Source: Acidaminobacter sp. JC074
GTDB lineage: Bacteria > Bacillota > Clostridia > Peptostreptococcales > Acidaminobacteraceae
Reading direction: 5' to 3'
DNA length: 64,000 nt
Assembly (NCBI RefSeq): GCF_022496765.1
Contig: NZ_VANV01000027.1
Coordinates: 1 to 64,000 of the forward strand
The notes beneath the pieces are model-generated. The model did no database searches. It was given only the letters and a program-made list of their open reading frames with translations, and was not told the DNA's origin. The stretch's first letter is position 1. Each line of letters opens with the position of its first letter. Positions 54,312-62,395 of the stretch are shown here, in pieces. A program made the translations under genes and the position numbers.

Positions 54312-54640
54312 TTATTTGATATCTTTGTAATGGTCAAAAGAAATATCATAAATAAGAACCTCTTTCTCAAGTTCAAGTTTAGAGTAATCTTTTGTAGTAT
54401 TAGGTTTAATGATTAAACGTATTTGTTTATTGTCTATTGAAAACTAAAAGCCCGATTTAAGCTGTGCTTGAGCCTTTCGAACTTATACGTCCTTGCGAGA
54501 TTACTCGTAAATAAACTATTGAAGTTATCTGCATCAATAAGTATTTTAAAGATTTTTTCAATACGTTCCTTATGTTGATTTTGGAGTTTTTTACTTTTTA
54601 AGCTTTTTTTATAAGAGCTAGATTTTATAATTTTCACCAT
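54312..54640 (-). pseudogene. HigB/RelE-like toxin gene with a one-base frameshift
   Basis: The frame from 54640 (or the GTG at 54637) reads KIIKSSSYKKSLKSKK through ARTYKFERLKHSLNRAFSF and then meets a TAG at 54434. In the next frame the protein resumes at once: SIDNKQIRLIIKPNTTKDYS, then KLELEKEVLIYDISF and DHYKDIK, ending at 54312, just before the antitoxin start. One T lost from a T run (AGTTTTC for AGTTTTTC, near 54441) explains it. KFERL and the AFSFxID...IRLIIKP strand are typical of HigB-type toxins. The toxin is probably dead or the base is a sequencing error. Confidence 0.72.
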
Positions 54641-54649
54641 AACCTCCAT

Positions 54650-54924
54650 GGTTGTAATTGTATTTTATCATATCTTAACAAAAGTGTTAAGATATATTTG
54701 GTGTAGTCTGTTTATAAAGCGATATCATTCATAAAAGAATGGTGAGTTTGATTTTTATATTAAATAAGAGATTAGGAACAAGTAATAGTAACACACCAAA
54801 TCATTTAGTTGTACAAAAGTAGGAAGGTCAACCTATTCTGTGTCTGATATTACCATATATATGATTGAGGCTGTAATTATCAGAAATACACGTTTTAGCC
54901 ATATGGATGACTAATAAATAAAGT
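54650..54924. other. Gene-free stretch between two minus-strand genes
   Basis: I see no gene. The toxin-antitoxin promoter should lie in the first 60 bp (TAAGATATATTTGG region on the + strand). Nothing else can be assigned. Confidence 0.35.
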
Positions 54925-54967
54925 AAATGAACTATAAATCGTCTGATTAGATTCATAGTTCATTTTA
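54925..54967 (-). terminator. Terminator of the second RCC1/SLH gene
   Basis: On the minus strand ATGAACTATGAATC pairs with GATTTATAGTTCAT across a nine-base loop, followed by TTACTTTATTTATT. A T run also follows on the + strand, so it may work both ways. Confidence 0.7.
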
Positions 54968-54995
54968 ATTTTTTTATATTCAAGCGGGTGAAGAA

Positions 54996-57689
54996 CTAAT
55001 TAAAATCAATTAGATTGTTGATTAGAGCTCTGTATAGTATTTCCATCATGTATGCTCTGCTGGAGTTTTCTACTGCCATATCCAGTAGAGAATGCATTTC
55101 GTCGTCATTGATTATTCCTTTGTGCAGCAAATCATATGGATAAAGGCTGTACCATTTAATATCAGTAAGTTCTTCACTGTCTAATTGTAGGTTTTCCGTA
55201 AGTCCGCCCGTCAGATTTGTTATAACTACCATAACTTCTGCATAAGTGATGTTTTTGTCAACACCGAAAGAACCGTCATTATAACCATTAAAGATGCCAT
55301 TTGATCCTGTTATTAAAGCATACTTTTTACTCCAGTGATTATCTACGTCATTGAATGTCTTTGATTTATTAGTACTTTTTAGTGCCAAACTTTTAGTGAT
55401 TATCGCTGCTACTTCAGCCCTGGTAATATCAGCCTCTGATTTGATTGTCAAATCAGGATATCCATTAACAACACCATTTCTATAGAAATAATTCATTGCC
55501 ACGTAATTTGGATGGTCCGATGTAATATCTTTAAGAACATCATCAATATTCGAACTTGTATTAGGAGTCAAGTCGTTTGGTATGTTATTAGTATGATGAT
55601 TATTGCTGTCTTGATCAGGACTATTTAGTAAAGTAGTTATATCAGCTAAACCCGGCAAGCTTCTAATTAGGTGTAACTCACTTGTGGAGTAACGTGAAAC
55701 ACCAAAAAATTGATCAACATTCTCTGGATCGTGGTATGTACTCCAACAATAAAGTTCACCATCTTCTGTGATAGCAGCTCTGGTAGTATCTAAGACTGAT
55801 ATAAATTTTGCATTTGAAAACTCTTTCACGGGTGAGTTAAAAACGTCTGGATTCTTGGTGTTACTGTATTTATAAAGTGCTTGATGGAAATTTTCTACGT
55901 CTCCATTGTCTTTCACAACAATGAGTCCGTCATGTTGTTTCACTCCCTCAGTAATTTTAATAATTTGTAATTCAGAGTCTAACTCATGATACCAATATTG
56001 TGGATTTGGCTTTACATATAAGGAACCATCATTTTTCAGAACAAAAATATTGTCGTTGTAACCTATCTGGAAAGAAGCTACATTTTCTGCAATCAGTTGT
56101 GGCTTTAACCCATTTTCAGTTGAGTATGCAGATACATTGAACCATGTATAGAAATCGCCGTTTGTATTGAGAAAATAAGTTCGACGATTTTTAAAGTCAA
56201 TTAACTTAATATCTTTATTTAAATGATTACTATATTCAGTAAACAGTATCTGATCATTATTTTTGTCCATGAGCTTGCCGTCTTTTATTAAGTAAGGTTC
56301 ACCGACTTTTGGATGTTTAATATAAAAGTCATCTATAGCTTCATCAAACTCGTATAAGACATACTTGTAAGGAGATTTTGACTCAATAACAGTATCTGAA
56401 ATCGTATTATCAAAGAATGCGTATAATTTAGTTTCTCCAGCGAATTTAATTAAAGAACCATTTTTTTTGCTGTATGTGATATTATCTAGTTTATCACCGA
56501 ATGTTTCTATGAAAGTGTAATTCTCAGAATTATCTTTATCCCAAAATAAAAGTTTACCGTCTTCGCGCAAAATATAATTTCGATCTAAATCCACATCAAT
56601 AATGCCTTCACTAACTTTTTTAGGTGATGAAATATCTAAAGAAGTATTATTTGAAAAGCCTAATACACCCTGATTGTTCTTGCCTAAAGTATATAACTGA
56701 TCATTTGAATCAATCATTATTCTATTACAGTCATAAACGTGAATTTTTTTTATACCTTTGTAAATAACTTTTGTTTCTCCGAATTTTGTACCTAGTTTCT
56801 TACCGACTATGATTTTTCCGTCTTTAGAATGAATGAGGATGCAATCATCAAGTCTATCCTCATCATCAGGATATTCAAACACATCATAGACATTAGGCAT
56901 TAACTCATCAAGGACTCCAAATGTACTTTCGTTAGTGTCTGAATAATAAGTTCTTATTGCACTCCATCGAAATAAGACATCGTTTTCGTCAATCATATAG
57001 ATTTTATCTTGACCTGCTCGAATTTTTTTTATGTTTTCTGCAATAAAATATGGCTCAGAAGACCACTCTTCTATTGGTTGGTAAGGACTATATGCGCCAA
57101 TACTCCAAACACTACCATCTGTTTTGAGTACATAGGAAACTGTATCTGAAGAGAAGCTAGAAACTTGTTTTACACCTTCCATAATCTTAGTAGGCTCATT
57201 AAAAGTTGCTTGTTTCATTAATAAAAGGTCATTTGAAGAATTTTCACCTAGAACCCATAATGATGAATCATTTTTTATCATATAAAGATTATCATTTTTG
57301 ACTTCAAAGTCACTTACATTGTCAGCTATTTTTATGGGCTCTTTTGCAAGTGTTTTTGGTCTATTGGGATGTAAATATTCAATATTACTTTTCATACAAG
57401 TCCAGAGTGTACCGTCGACTTTTAAGATTGCGATCAAAGAATGTGAAGTCTTAGCTTGTTTTACACCACTCATAATTTTGACGTATTGGTAACTTTTATC
57501 AGGAAGACCTTCTATCCCCATTTCTCCAAGTCTACCACTCATATAGAGATCGCCCTCTTGGGTAACATACAGAGATGTTATTCCGTCAATGTAGATAAAT
57601 GGATCAATGTGTTCTTCTGCACTTGCATTTTGAATTAACACTGCAATTAGAATTAAGATTACTAGTGATATTTTTTGTGAATTCTTCAA
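54996..57689 (-). CDS. Secreted RCC1-repeat protein with SLH cell-wall anchor (copy 2)
   Basis: An 897-residue relative of the protein at 26749 with the same plan: signal peptide (ISLVILILIAVLIQNASAEE), RCC1-type propeller repeats (DLYMSGRLGEMGI, QLYTLGKNNQGVLGFSNN and others) over about 30-690, a Ser/Asn/Asp-rich linker near 700-730, and three SLH motifs at the end (DITRAEVAAIITKSL, FNDVDNHWSKKYAL, ITYAEVMVVITNL). It starts with a TTG behind AAGGAGAG. Paired LytTR-like boxes about 190 bp upstream point toward it. The two copies have diverged well beyond a recent duplication. Confidence 0.85.
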   Translation of the reverse strand: MKNSQKISLVILILIAVLIQNASAEEHIDPFIYIDGITSLYVTQEGDLYMSGRLGEMGIEGLPDKSYQYVKIMSGVKQAKTSHSLIAILKVDGTLWTCMKSNIEYLHPNRPKTLAKEPIKIADNVSDFEVKNDNLYMIKNDSSLWVLGENSSNDLLLMKQATFNEPTKIMEGVKQVSSFSSDTVSYVLKTDGSVWSIGAYSPYQPIEEWSSEPYFIAENIKKIRAGQDKIYMIDENDVLFRWSAIRTYYSDTNESTFGVLDELMPNVYDVFEYPDDEDRLDDCILIHSKDGKIIVGKKLGTKFGETKVIYKGIKKIHVYDCNRIMIDSNDQLYTLGKNNQGVLGFSNNTSLDISSPKKVSEGIIDVDLDRNYILREDGKLLFWDKDNSENYTFIETFGDKLDNITYSKKNGSLIKFAGETKLYAFFDNTISDTVIESKSPYKYVLYEFDEAIDDFYIKHPKVGEPYLIKDGKLMDKNNDQILFTEYSNHLNKDIKLIDFKNRRTYFLNTNGDFYTWFNVSAYSTENGLKPQLIAENVASFQIGYNDNIFVLKNDGSLYVKPNPQYWYHELDSELQIIKITEGVKQHDGLIVVKDNGDVENFHQALYKYSNTKNPDVFNSPVKEFSNAKFISVLDTTRAAITEDGELYCWSTYHDPENVDQFFGVSRYSTSELHLIRSLPGLADITTLLNSPDQDSNNHHTNNIPNDLTPNTSSNIDDVLKDITSDHPNYVAMNYFYRNGVVNGYPDLTIKSEADITRAEVAAIITKSLALKSTNKSKTFNDVDNHWSKKYALITGSNGIFNGYNDGSFGVDKNITYAEVMVVITNLTGGLTENLQLDSEELTDIKWYSLYPYDLLHKGIINDDEMHSLLDMAVENSSRAYMMEILYRALINNLIDFN

Positions 57690-57877
57690 TTTTAGCTCTC
57701 CTTTTCATTCTTCATAAATAGTTATTTTTGCCCATCATAAACTTGAATAATCTAGTAGTATCATATGTGATAAACGAATATATTTTTGTATATTAGTATG
57801 ATTATTTTGTCATTTAGGTACTTTGACTATTTGATACATTATAAAATATAAATATTCTTAACGGCTGAACATATCAC

Positions 57878-57907
57878 ATCTAGCCAATTATGCAACATAT
57901 TTAGACA
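57878..57907 (-). promoter_or_regulatory. Paired 9-bp direct-repeat boxes, LytTR-like (copy F)
   Basis: On the minus strand TGTCTAAAT (57907-57899) and TGGCTAGAT (57886-57878) are 21 bp apart, reading toward the RCC1/SLH gene that starts at 57689. Box order is as in copy C. The rest of the 348-bp divergent gap shows no gene. Confidence 0.55.
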
Positions 57908-58037
57908 ATCATAATAGAAAATATCTTTTTTAGGTATTCCAATTTATTAATGGTTATCTGTAGCATGTCATATTGATAAGCTGTAAAATAGTATGTAGGA
58001 AGACAATAATATAGAGACATTAAGAATAGGAATATTT

Positions 58038-59012
58038 ATGAGTATTAGAATTGGTTCAATGAACATGCATAATTTCAATTTTAAGTCTTCGGGTAGTAGT
58101 AAAAAGAACTTTATAAGAATAGCTGAGATTATAAGAAATGAAGAAATGGATGTTGTTGCATTACAAGAAGTTATCAGTGAATCAGCCCTCAATATACTTT
58201 TAAGAGCTTTAGGACCTAACTGGGATAAGGCTTGGATGAAACCTGAAAAAAGTTCAGCACATGCATCAAAGGGCTACGCTTATATATGGAATACCAAAAG
58301 AATAAAACCTGTAGAAACTCAAACGCCTTATGGCAAAAGGGTGAGTTATCCAAGAATAATTGAGAGGTACAGATTAGACAAGTCTAAGGGACAACATGCA
58401 CTTGCTAGAAATCCCTATTATGCAAGATTTACAACACGTGGCTTACCAGGTGGTTCTTCTTATGAAATTAGATTAATTAACGTACACTTTATGTACAATA
58501 AAGGTGCAAGTGTTGTTTCAGACCTTTCTAGTGCAAAAATGAGAAAAAACGAGTTTGATGTTATGATGGAGGCTATTTATCCTAAACAAGCCGACAGATG
58601 TTATGGTGATAATATGCCTTCTTATACCATCATACTTGGAGACTATAACATGAATCTAAAAAGGCCATGGACAATAGGACCAGGAAGAAATCCAGTTTAT
58701 GTTGATAGAGAAAAGGTTATTGTACTTGATGGTAACAACGAAAAATGTATTGAAACAGTCCAAGATCAGTTAACAACCTTAAAAAATCAAGAAGATGACA
58801 TGAATGCTTCTGATGATAATCCTGATAGAGGTTATGCCAACAATTATGATCATTTTTCATATGATTCAGTCAGATTTTCTGGTGTGGGTGTTAGTTATAG
58901 GAAAGTTGATGCTGTAAGAAAATACTATTCGGATGATTTTGAAGCTTATCGTAATGAGGTTTCTGATCATGTGCCAATAGTAATCGAGATAGATATAAGA
59001 AACAGGGGTTAG
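58038..59012 (+). CDS. DNase I-like (EEP superfamily) hydrolase
   Basis: A 324-residue endonuclease/exonuclease/phosphatase fold enzyme. Catalytic motifs are present: N in GSMNMHNF, E44 in VVALQEV, the His in LINVHFMYN, GDYNMN, and the final SDHVPIVIE. It could cut DNA, RNA or a phosphoester such as an inositol or lipid phosphate. There is no signal peptide, so it acts in the cytoplasm. It is the first gene of a tight three-gene operon in a defence-like region, 1 bp from the next gene, which makes an anti-phage effector role possible (inference). The ribosome site is weak. Confidence 0.85.
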   Translation: MSIRIGSMNMHNFNFKSSGSSKKNFIRIAEIIRNEEMDVVALQEVISESALNILLRALGPNWDKAWMKPEKSSAHASKGYAYIWNTKRIKPVETQTPYGKRVSYPRIIERYRLDKSKGQHALARNPYYARFTTRGLPGGSSYEIRLINVHFMYNKGASVVSDLSSAKMRKNEFDVMMEAIYPKQADRCYGDNMPSYTIILGDYNMNLKRPWTIGPGRNPVYVDREKVIVLDGNNEKCIETVQDQLTTLKNQEDDMNASDDNPDRGYANNYDHFSYDSVRFSGVGVSYRKVDAVRKYYSDDFEAYRNEVSDHVPIVIEIDIRNRG

Positions 59013-59013
59013 A

Positions 59014-59484
59014 ATGAAAAAGACAAGAGTTAAATTAACAGATGAAGAGAAGAAGAAATGTCATACCGTCATACACGGGGCTGCAGTAGCTGCTAGTGCA
59101 GCTGCTGGAGGGATGTCACAAATCCCTTTAGCTGATAATACCGTTATAGCGCCTATTCAGGTGGGGATGATTATAAAACTTGGTACTATATTTGGTCATA
59201 AGGTTACAGAAGGACTAGCCAAAGGGATAATTGCAAATGCAGCCGCAGCTTTTGTCGGACGAGGTGTATCACAAGTTTTATTGGGGTGGGTTCCTATTGT
59301 TGGCAACGCTGTCAATGCAACAACAGCTGGAGGTATAACAGAGGCTATTGGTTGGCTTGCTGTCAAAGAGTTTAAATCAAAATCAACTGTAGTTGATTCT
59401 ACTGATAATGAGAATGTCGAAGATGAAACAGAAGAAAAAGCAAGTATGGCGGATGATTTAGATGATTTGTTTGGGGAGGATTAA
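59014..59484 (+). CDS. Small membrane-associated protein, DUF697-like
   Basis: A 156-residue protein. Two Ala/Gly-rich hydrophobic stretches (about 22-60 and 70-118) contain IPLADNTVIAPIQVGMI, and GWVPIVGNAVNATTAGGITEAIGW, a pattern recalling DUF697 proteins. The tail (about 125-156) is very acidic and ends in DDLDDLFGED, probably a disordered interaction tail. It might insert in the membrane on a signal. It overlaps the next gene by 1 bp and follows the nuclease-like gene by 1 bp, so the three products are probably made together. Confidence 0.6.
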   Translation: MKKTRVKLTDEEKKKCHTVIHGAAVAASAAAGGMSQIPLADNTVIAPIQVGMIIKLGTIFGHKVTEGLAKGIIANAAAAFVGRGVSQVLLGWVPIVGNAVNATTAGGITEAIGWLAVKEFKSKSTVVDSTDNENVEDETEEKASMADDLDDLFGED

Positions 59485-61775
59485 TGATGAGTACACAATC
59501 TAATGATACAAGAAAACAGCTTCAAGTAGCATATGCACTTAATTTATGTGCTGTTTCTGTTTCTCAAATTATTGATTATGACGATATGACTATTCTCGAG
59601 CAAGAATATGAAACAATCCTAAATAATCTTAACCTTGAAAATATGCCTAAAGATGAAGTCCTTCTAAATATTTTAAAAAGATTGTTAGAGACAATCACCT
59701 TCTTCAGAATTCATGAAGGGGATAAGGCTTTTATTGAAAAAGAGTACCAGCAAAAAATGAAAAATACAATCTGGTCTTCAGTGCCGAATCTGGGTTTATT
59801 AGTTGCTGGCGGTAGTCCAGTTACAATGGCCATTTCTCTGGCATCACAAGTCGGCATTGGTTATATGAACTACAGAAAAAATCGTTCTGAATACCAAATG
59901 GATAGGGAAAAACAACACTGGAATTTACAGAAGACTGCTATAGAGCAATTTCAAGCCTTGCAACAGCAGTTGTTTGAAACTGCGTGGCGGTTAGCTGATA
60001 AATACAGTTTTCCAGATGACTTTAGACTGACTGAACGTCAAATCAAGCAGTATGATGTGATTTTATTAGATGATGATGATTTGCGTAAGTACGAAAGATT
60101 AGATGTAATAAAAGAAAGATTTGTTGCTTACCCACCATTTTGGTACTACTTTGGAAATACAGCTAACGCGATTGCAAATAGTGATAATTATGGTCTTGAT
60201 AATGAAGGCAAAGAAGTATTCAGAGAACGAGCACGTAAGTGTTTTGAATATTATGGAGAAGTAAATAAATACAACTTATTGCGAGAAGATAGCATTACAG
60301 CATCATGTAATCTAGAGTACATTGAACTACTTGATACGAAAGAAGATAGAGATAAGATTTTGAAGTTGATTGATATTGCCAAGAAATCTGCTTATAACTC
60401 TTTTGATGTTCTTCAATTGTGTGCAATCGCATACATCAAGGTTGGTGAAGTCAGTAAAGCTAAAGGCATTCTTAGACAACTTGTTAATGAAGGCTATAAT
60501 GAGATTACCAATGCTCAACTTTTAAGTACAATATATGTAGATGACTATATCTCCTTGCAAAGTGCGACATCAAAGAGTGATTATAATCTACTAAAAACTA
60601 GAGTAGATGCTAAGTATTTATTTCCATTGCCTGAAGGTCTGTTGTCGGCGTCACGCGAAGAACTGCAGTTTCAGTTTGTTCAATCTCAAAAAAGTATTTT
60701 AAAGGTTAAGTACAAGTTAGTCCTATCAGAGTTTATTCAGAAGTATGAGATCTTAATCAATAAAATTGTGCCACTCCCCGATGTGGTATCTGATGAGATT
60801 TATCAGGAAACACCTGAAGCTAAGCGTGAAAGAGTTAATAGAGTGAAGCTCATTATGGATGATCATTCAAAGAGTCATTTTTATAAGAATGAAGCTAGGC
60901 AAATTACATATTCCTATGAAATAATTGATATACTAAATCGCATGTTTAACTCTGTTTGTGTCTTAGAATGTGTACAAGATGAACACAAGCAGTTAGAAAT
61001 GGTTGAACTAGTAAAAAAAACTATCCATGATAGTCGAACAACAATACAGAAAGTAGATCAACTATTGAATAATTTTAGTACACAAAATTATGAAGCCATT
61101 CAGAGTATATCTTTACGTATGCTTACAAATGAGTTGATTGCTTATCTTGTACTCATGATCAAGCAGTCTATTGAAGCTAAAAAAGAGATGAGTGATTTCG
61201 CAATTGCAGAACTCAACTTGTCAAAGTTTTGTGAAATAGAAAACATACCTAGCCCTGAAATCCTTTATCAACATAAGGATGATGTTGAAGTTGATAATAA
61301 TACAATGACACACTTTACACCAGACTTGCTAGGTAAAGTTGCCATTGAGCAAAGCGAAAGAATAGAAAAAAACCAGTCGATGATTCAATGTATCAAGGAC
61401 CATATTGATGAAATTATTAAAGATGAAAAGATTGAGTTCTTCACACAAGAAGATACGAGAATGCATCGTTATTTTTATAGTAAATCGTTAAAGAAATATT
61501 CTGGTATTCGATCTAAAACGCTTGCTGTTATAGATGATCGCTCTAAGTATGACTGTGATATCTTATTTACAACTGAAGGCATTATCCCAATCCTAAAAGG
61601 AAGGGCAAAAAAGATAGTATCTTATGATGACATAAGTTGGAGTAATGACTCAAAGAAGAAAGGACTCTTAATAGGACGGAATTACTATAATGATTATTTA
61701 GAGATGAATAAACTGTATGATTTAATTCAGAGTTTAAGAATGTATGCTGTGAAAAAAGATGTATCTGTTTACTAG
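59484..61775 (+). CDS. Large protein with hydrophobic segment, TPR-like and PH-like parts
   Basis: A 763-residue protein. A helical N-terminus (1-90) leads to a short hydrophobic segment (about 97-127, LGLLVAGGSPVTMAISLASQ), a long coiled-coil region (130-180), a TPR-like stretch (about 290-350, KSAYNSFDVLQLCAIAYIKVG), more helices (390-640) and a C-terminal part (about 660-760) with CDILFTTEGIIPILKGRAKK and IVSYDDISW that looks like a bacterial PH-type domain. No catalytic motif is visible. It could be the sensor or scaffold of a three-gene system with the EEP enzyme and the DUF697-like protein. Two ATGs start it (59484, 59487). Confidence 0.65.
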   Translation: MMSTQSNDTRKQLQVAYALNLCAVSVSQIIDYDDMTILEQEYETILNNLNLENMPKDEVLLNILKRLLETITFFRIHEGDKAFIEKEYQQKMKNTIWSSVPNLGLLVAGGSPVTMAISLASQVGIGYMNYRKNRSEYQMDREKQHWNLQKTAIEQFQALQQQLFETAWRLADKYSFPDDFRLTERQIKQYDVILLDDDDLRKYERLDVIKERFVAYPPFWYYFGNTANAIANSDNYGLDNEGKEVFRERARKCFEYYGEVNKYNLLREDSITASCNLEYIELLDTKEDRDKILKLIDIAKKSAYNSFDVLQLCAIAYIKVGEVSKAKGILRQLVNEGYNEITNAQLLSTIYVDDYISLQSATSKSDYNLLKTRVDAKYLFPLPEGLLSASREELQFQFVQSQKSILKVKYKLVLSEFIQKYEILINKIVPLPDVVSDEIYQETPEAKRERVNRVKLIMDDHSKSHFYKNEARQITYSYEIIDILNRMFNSVCVLECVQDEHKQLEMVELVKKTIHDSRTTIQKVDQLLNNFSTQNYEAIQSISLRMLTNELIAYLVLMIKQSIEAKKEMSDFAIAELNLSKFCEIENIPSPEILYQHKDDVEVDNNTMTHFTPDLLGKVAIEQSERIEKNQSMIQCIKDHIDEIIKDEKIEFFTQEDTRMHRYFYSKSLKKYSGIRSKTLAVIDDRSKYDCDILFTTEGIIPILKGRAKKIVSYDDISWSNDSKKKGLLIGRNYYNDYLEMNKLYDLIQSLRMYAVKKDVSVY

Positions 61776-61809
61776 GTACAAATGCTTTCTGTAAAATTAT
61801 ATGATATTA

Positions 61810-61876
61810 GGCGTGTAAAAAGTGTGCTATCAGTTTTTTAGTTCTGATTGACACACTTTGCTTTACACGCCTTTTC
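61810..61876 (+). terminator. Long two-part terminator hairpin
   Basis: GGCGTGTAAA (61810-61819) pairs with TTTACACGCC (61862-61871); inside it AGTGTG and a CAATCAG-like arm pair with CTGATTGACACACTT. TTTT follows. It closes the three-gene operon. Confidence 0.75.
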
Positions 61877-61913
61877 ACCTTTTTGTGATAAGTGATATAG
61901 CTTCTTATTATTG

Positions 61914-62072
61914 ATTGATACTAAAAATTGACCCATCTCGTAAACAAAACTATAGTCCTTATTGCATGGTAAACAGTTGGAATGAGGTGAAAGATTTAGA
62001 AGACTGGGAGCACTGCATAGAGTGTACAAGCAAACTGAATCTGGATCCAATATCCAAAGTTTTTGAAAAATA
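61914..62072 (+). pseudogene. Possible gene-end fragment
   Basis: One + strand frame reads LKIDPSRKQNYSPYC, MVNSWNEVKDLEDWEHC and IECTSKLNLDPISKVFEK, then a stop at about 62070. The composition is protein-like (charged, amphipathic, Trp and Cys), but there is no ribosome site or start. It may be the tail of a lost gene. The first repeat of the operator array starts right at its end. Confidence 0.25.
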
Positions 62073-62182
62073 ACCTAAGTGATACGGGATTAACCTAAGT
62101 ACGATGAAAAATAACCTAAGAGTTATAGGATTAACTTAAGTGCAATGAAGAATAACTTAAGTAGGGACATGAATAACTTAAG
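62071..62182 (+). repeat. Six direct repeats TAAC(C/T)TAAG at 20-21 bp pitch
   Basis: Exact copies of TAACCTAAG start at 62071, 62091 and 62112 and of TAACTTAAG at 62132, 62153 and 62174. Spacing is 20, 21, 20, 21 and 21 bp, two turns of B-DNA, so all six face one side of the helix. The 9-mer agrees at eight of nine places with the LytTR/AgrA-type half-site. It lies 215-325 bp before a large surface-protein gene, ahead of the paired boxes at 62244. It looks like an operator array for cooperative binding. Confidence 0.75.
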
Positions 62183-62243
62183 TTAATTCGAATGGTCAAA
62201 CACCTCTTGCTATGTGAAATTTGATAAAACACCTAAAATTTTT

Positions 62244-62272
62244 TGGCTAAATAGAACGATATATGTCTAAAC
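62244..62272 (+). promoter_or_regulatory. Paired 9-bp direct-repeat boxes, LytTR-like (copy E)
   Basis: TGGCTAAAT (62244-62252) and TGTCTAAAC (62264-62272) are 20 bp apart, about 124 bp before the surface-protein start. It shares TTTTGGCTAAATAGA with copy A. A TATAAT-like hexamer (AGTATAATAAG, near 62306) follows 35 bp later and could be the -10. Confidence 0.65.
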
Positions 62273-62395
62273 AATCAAGAACCATTTATTTTGTGCATCA
62301 ATTTAGTATAATAAGAAGCAGCTCACTTTTGTGAGCGCTTATTTTGTGCTTATAAATATGGATATACATAGATATTTATAGAGGAGGTTGAAAGA

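Noticed and set aside
61838-62050. Minus-strand 70-codon open frame with several Cys
   Set aside because: It runs through the terminator hairpin at 61810-61876, has no ribosome site, and the opposite strand carries the more protein-like frame.
62071-62182. CRISPR array
   Set aside because: The repeats are only 9 bp with 11-12 bp between them and there are no cas genes; the spacing fits a DNA-binding array instead.
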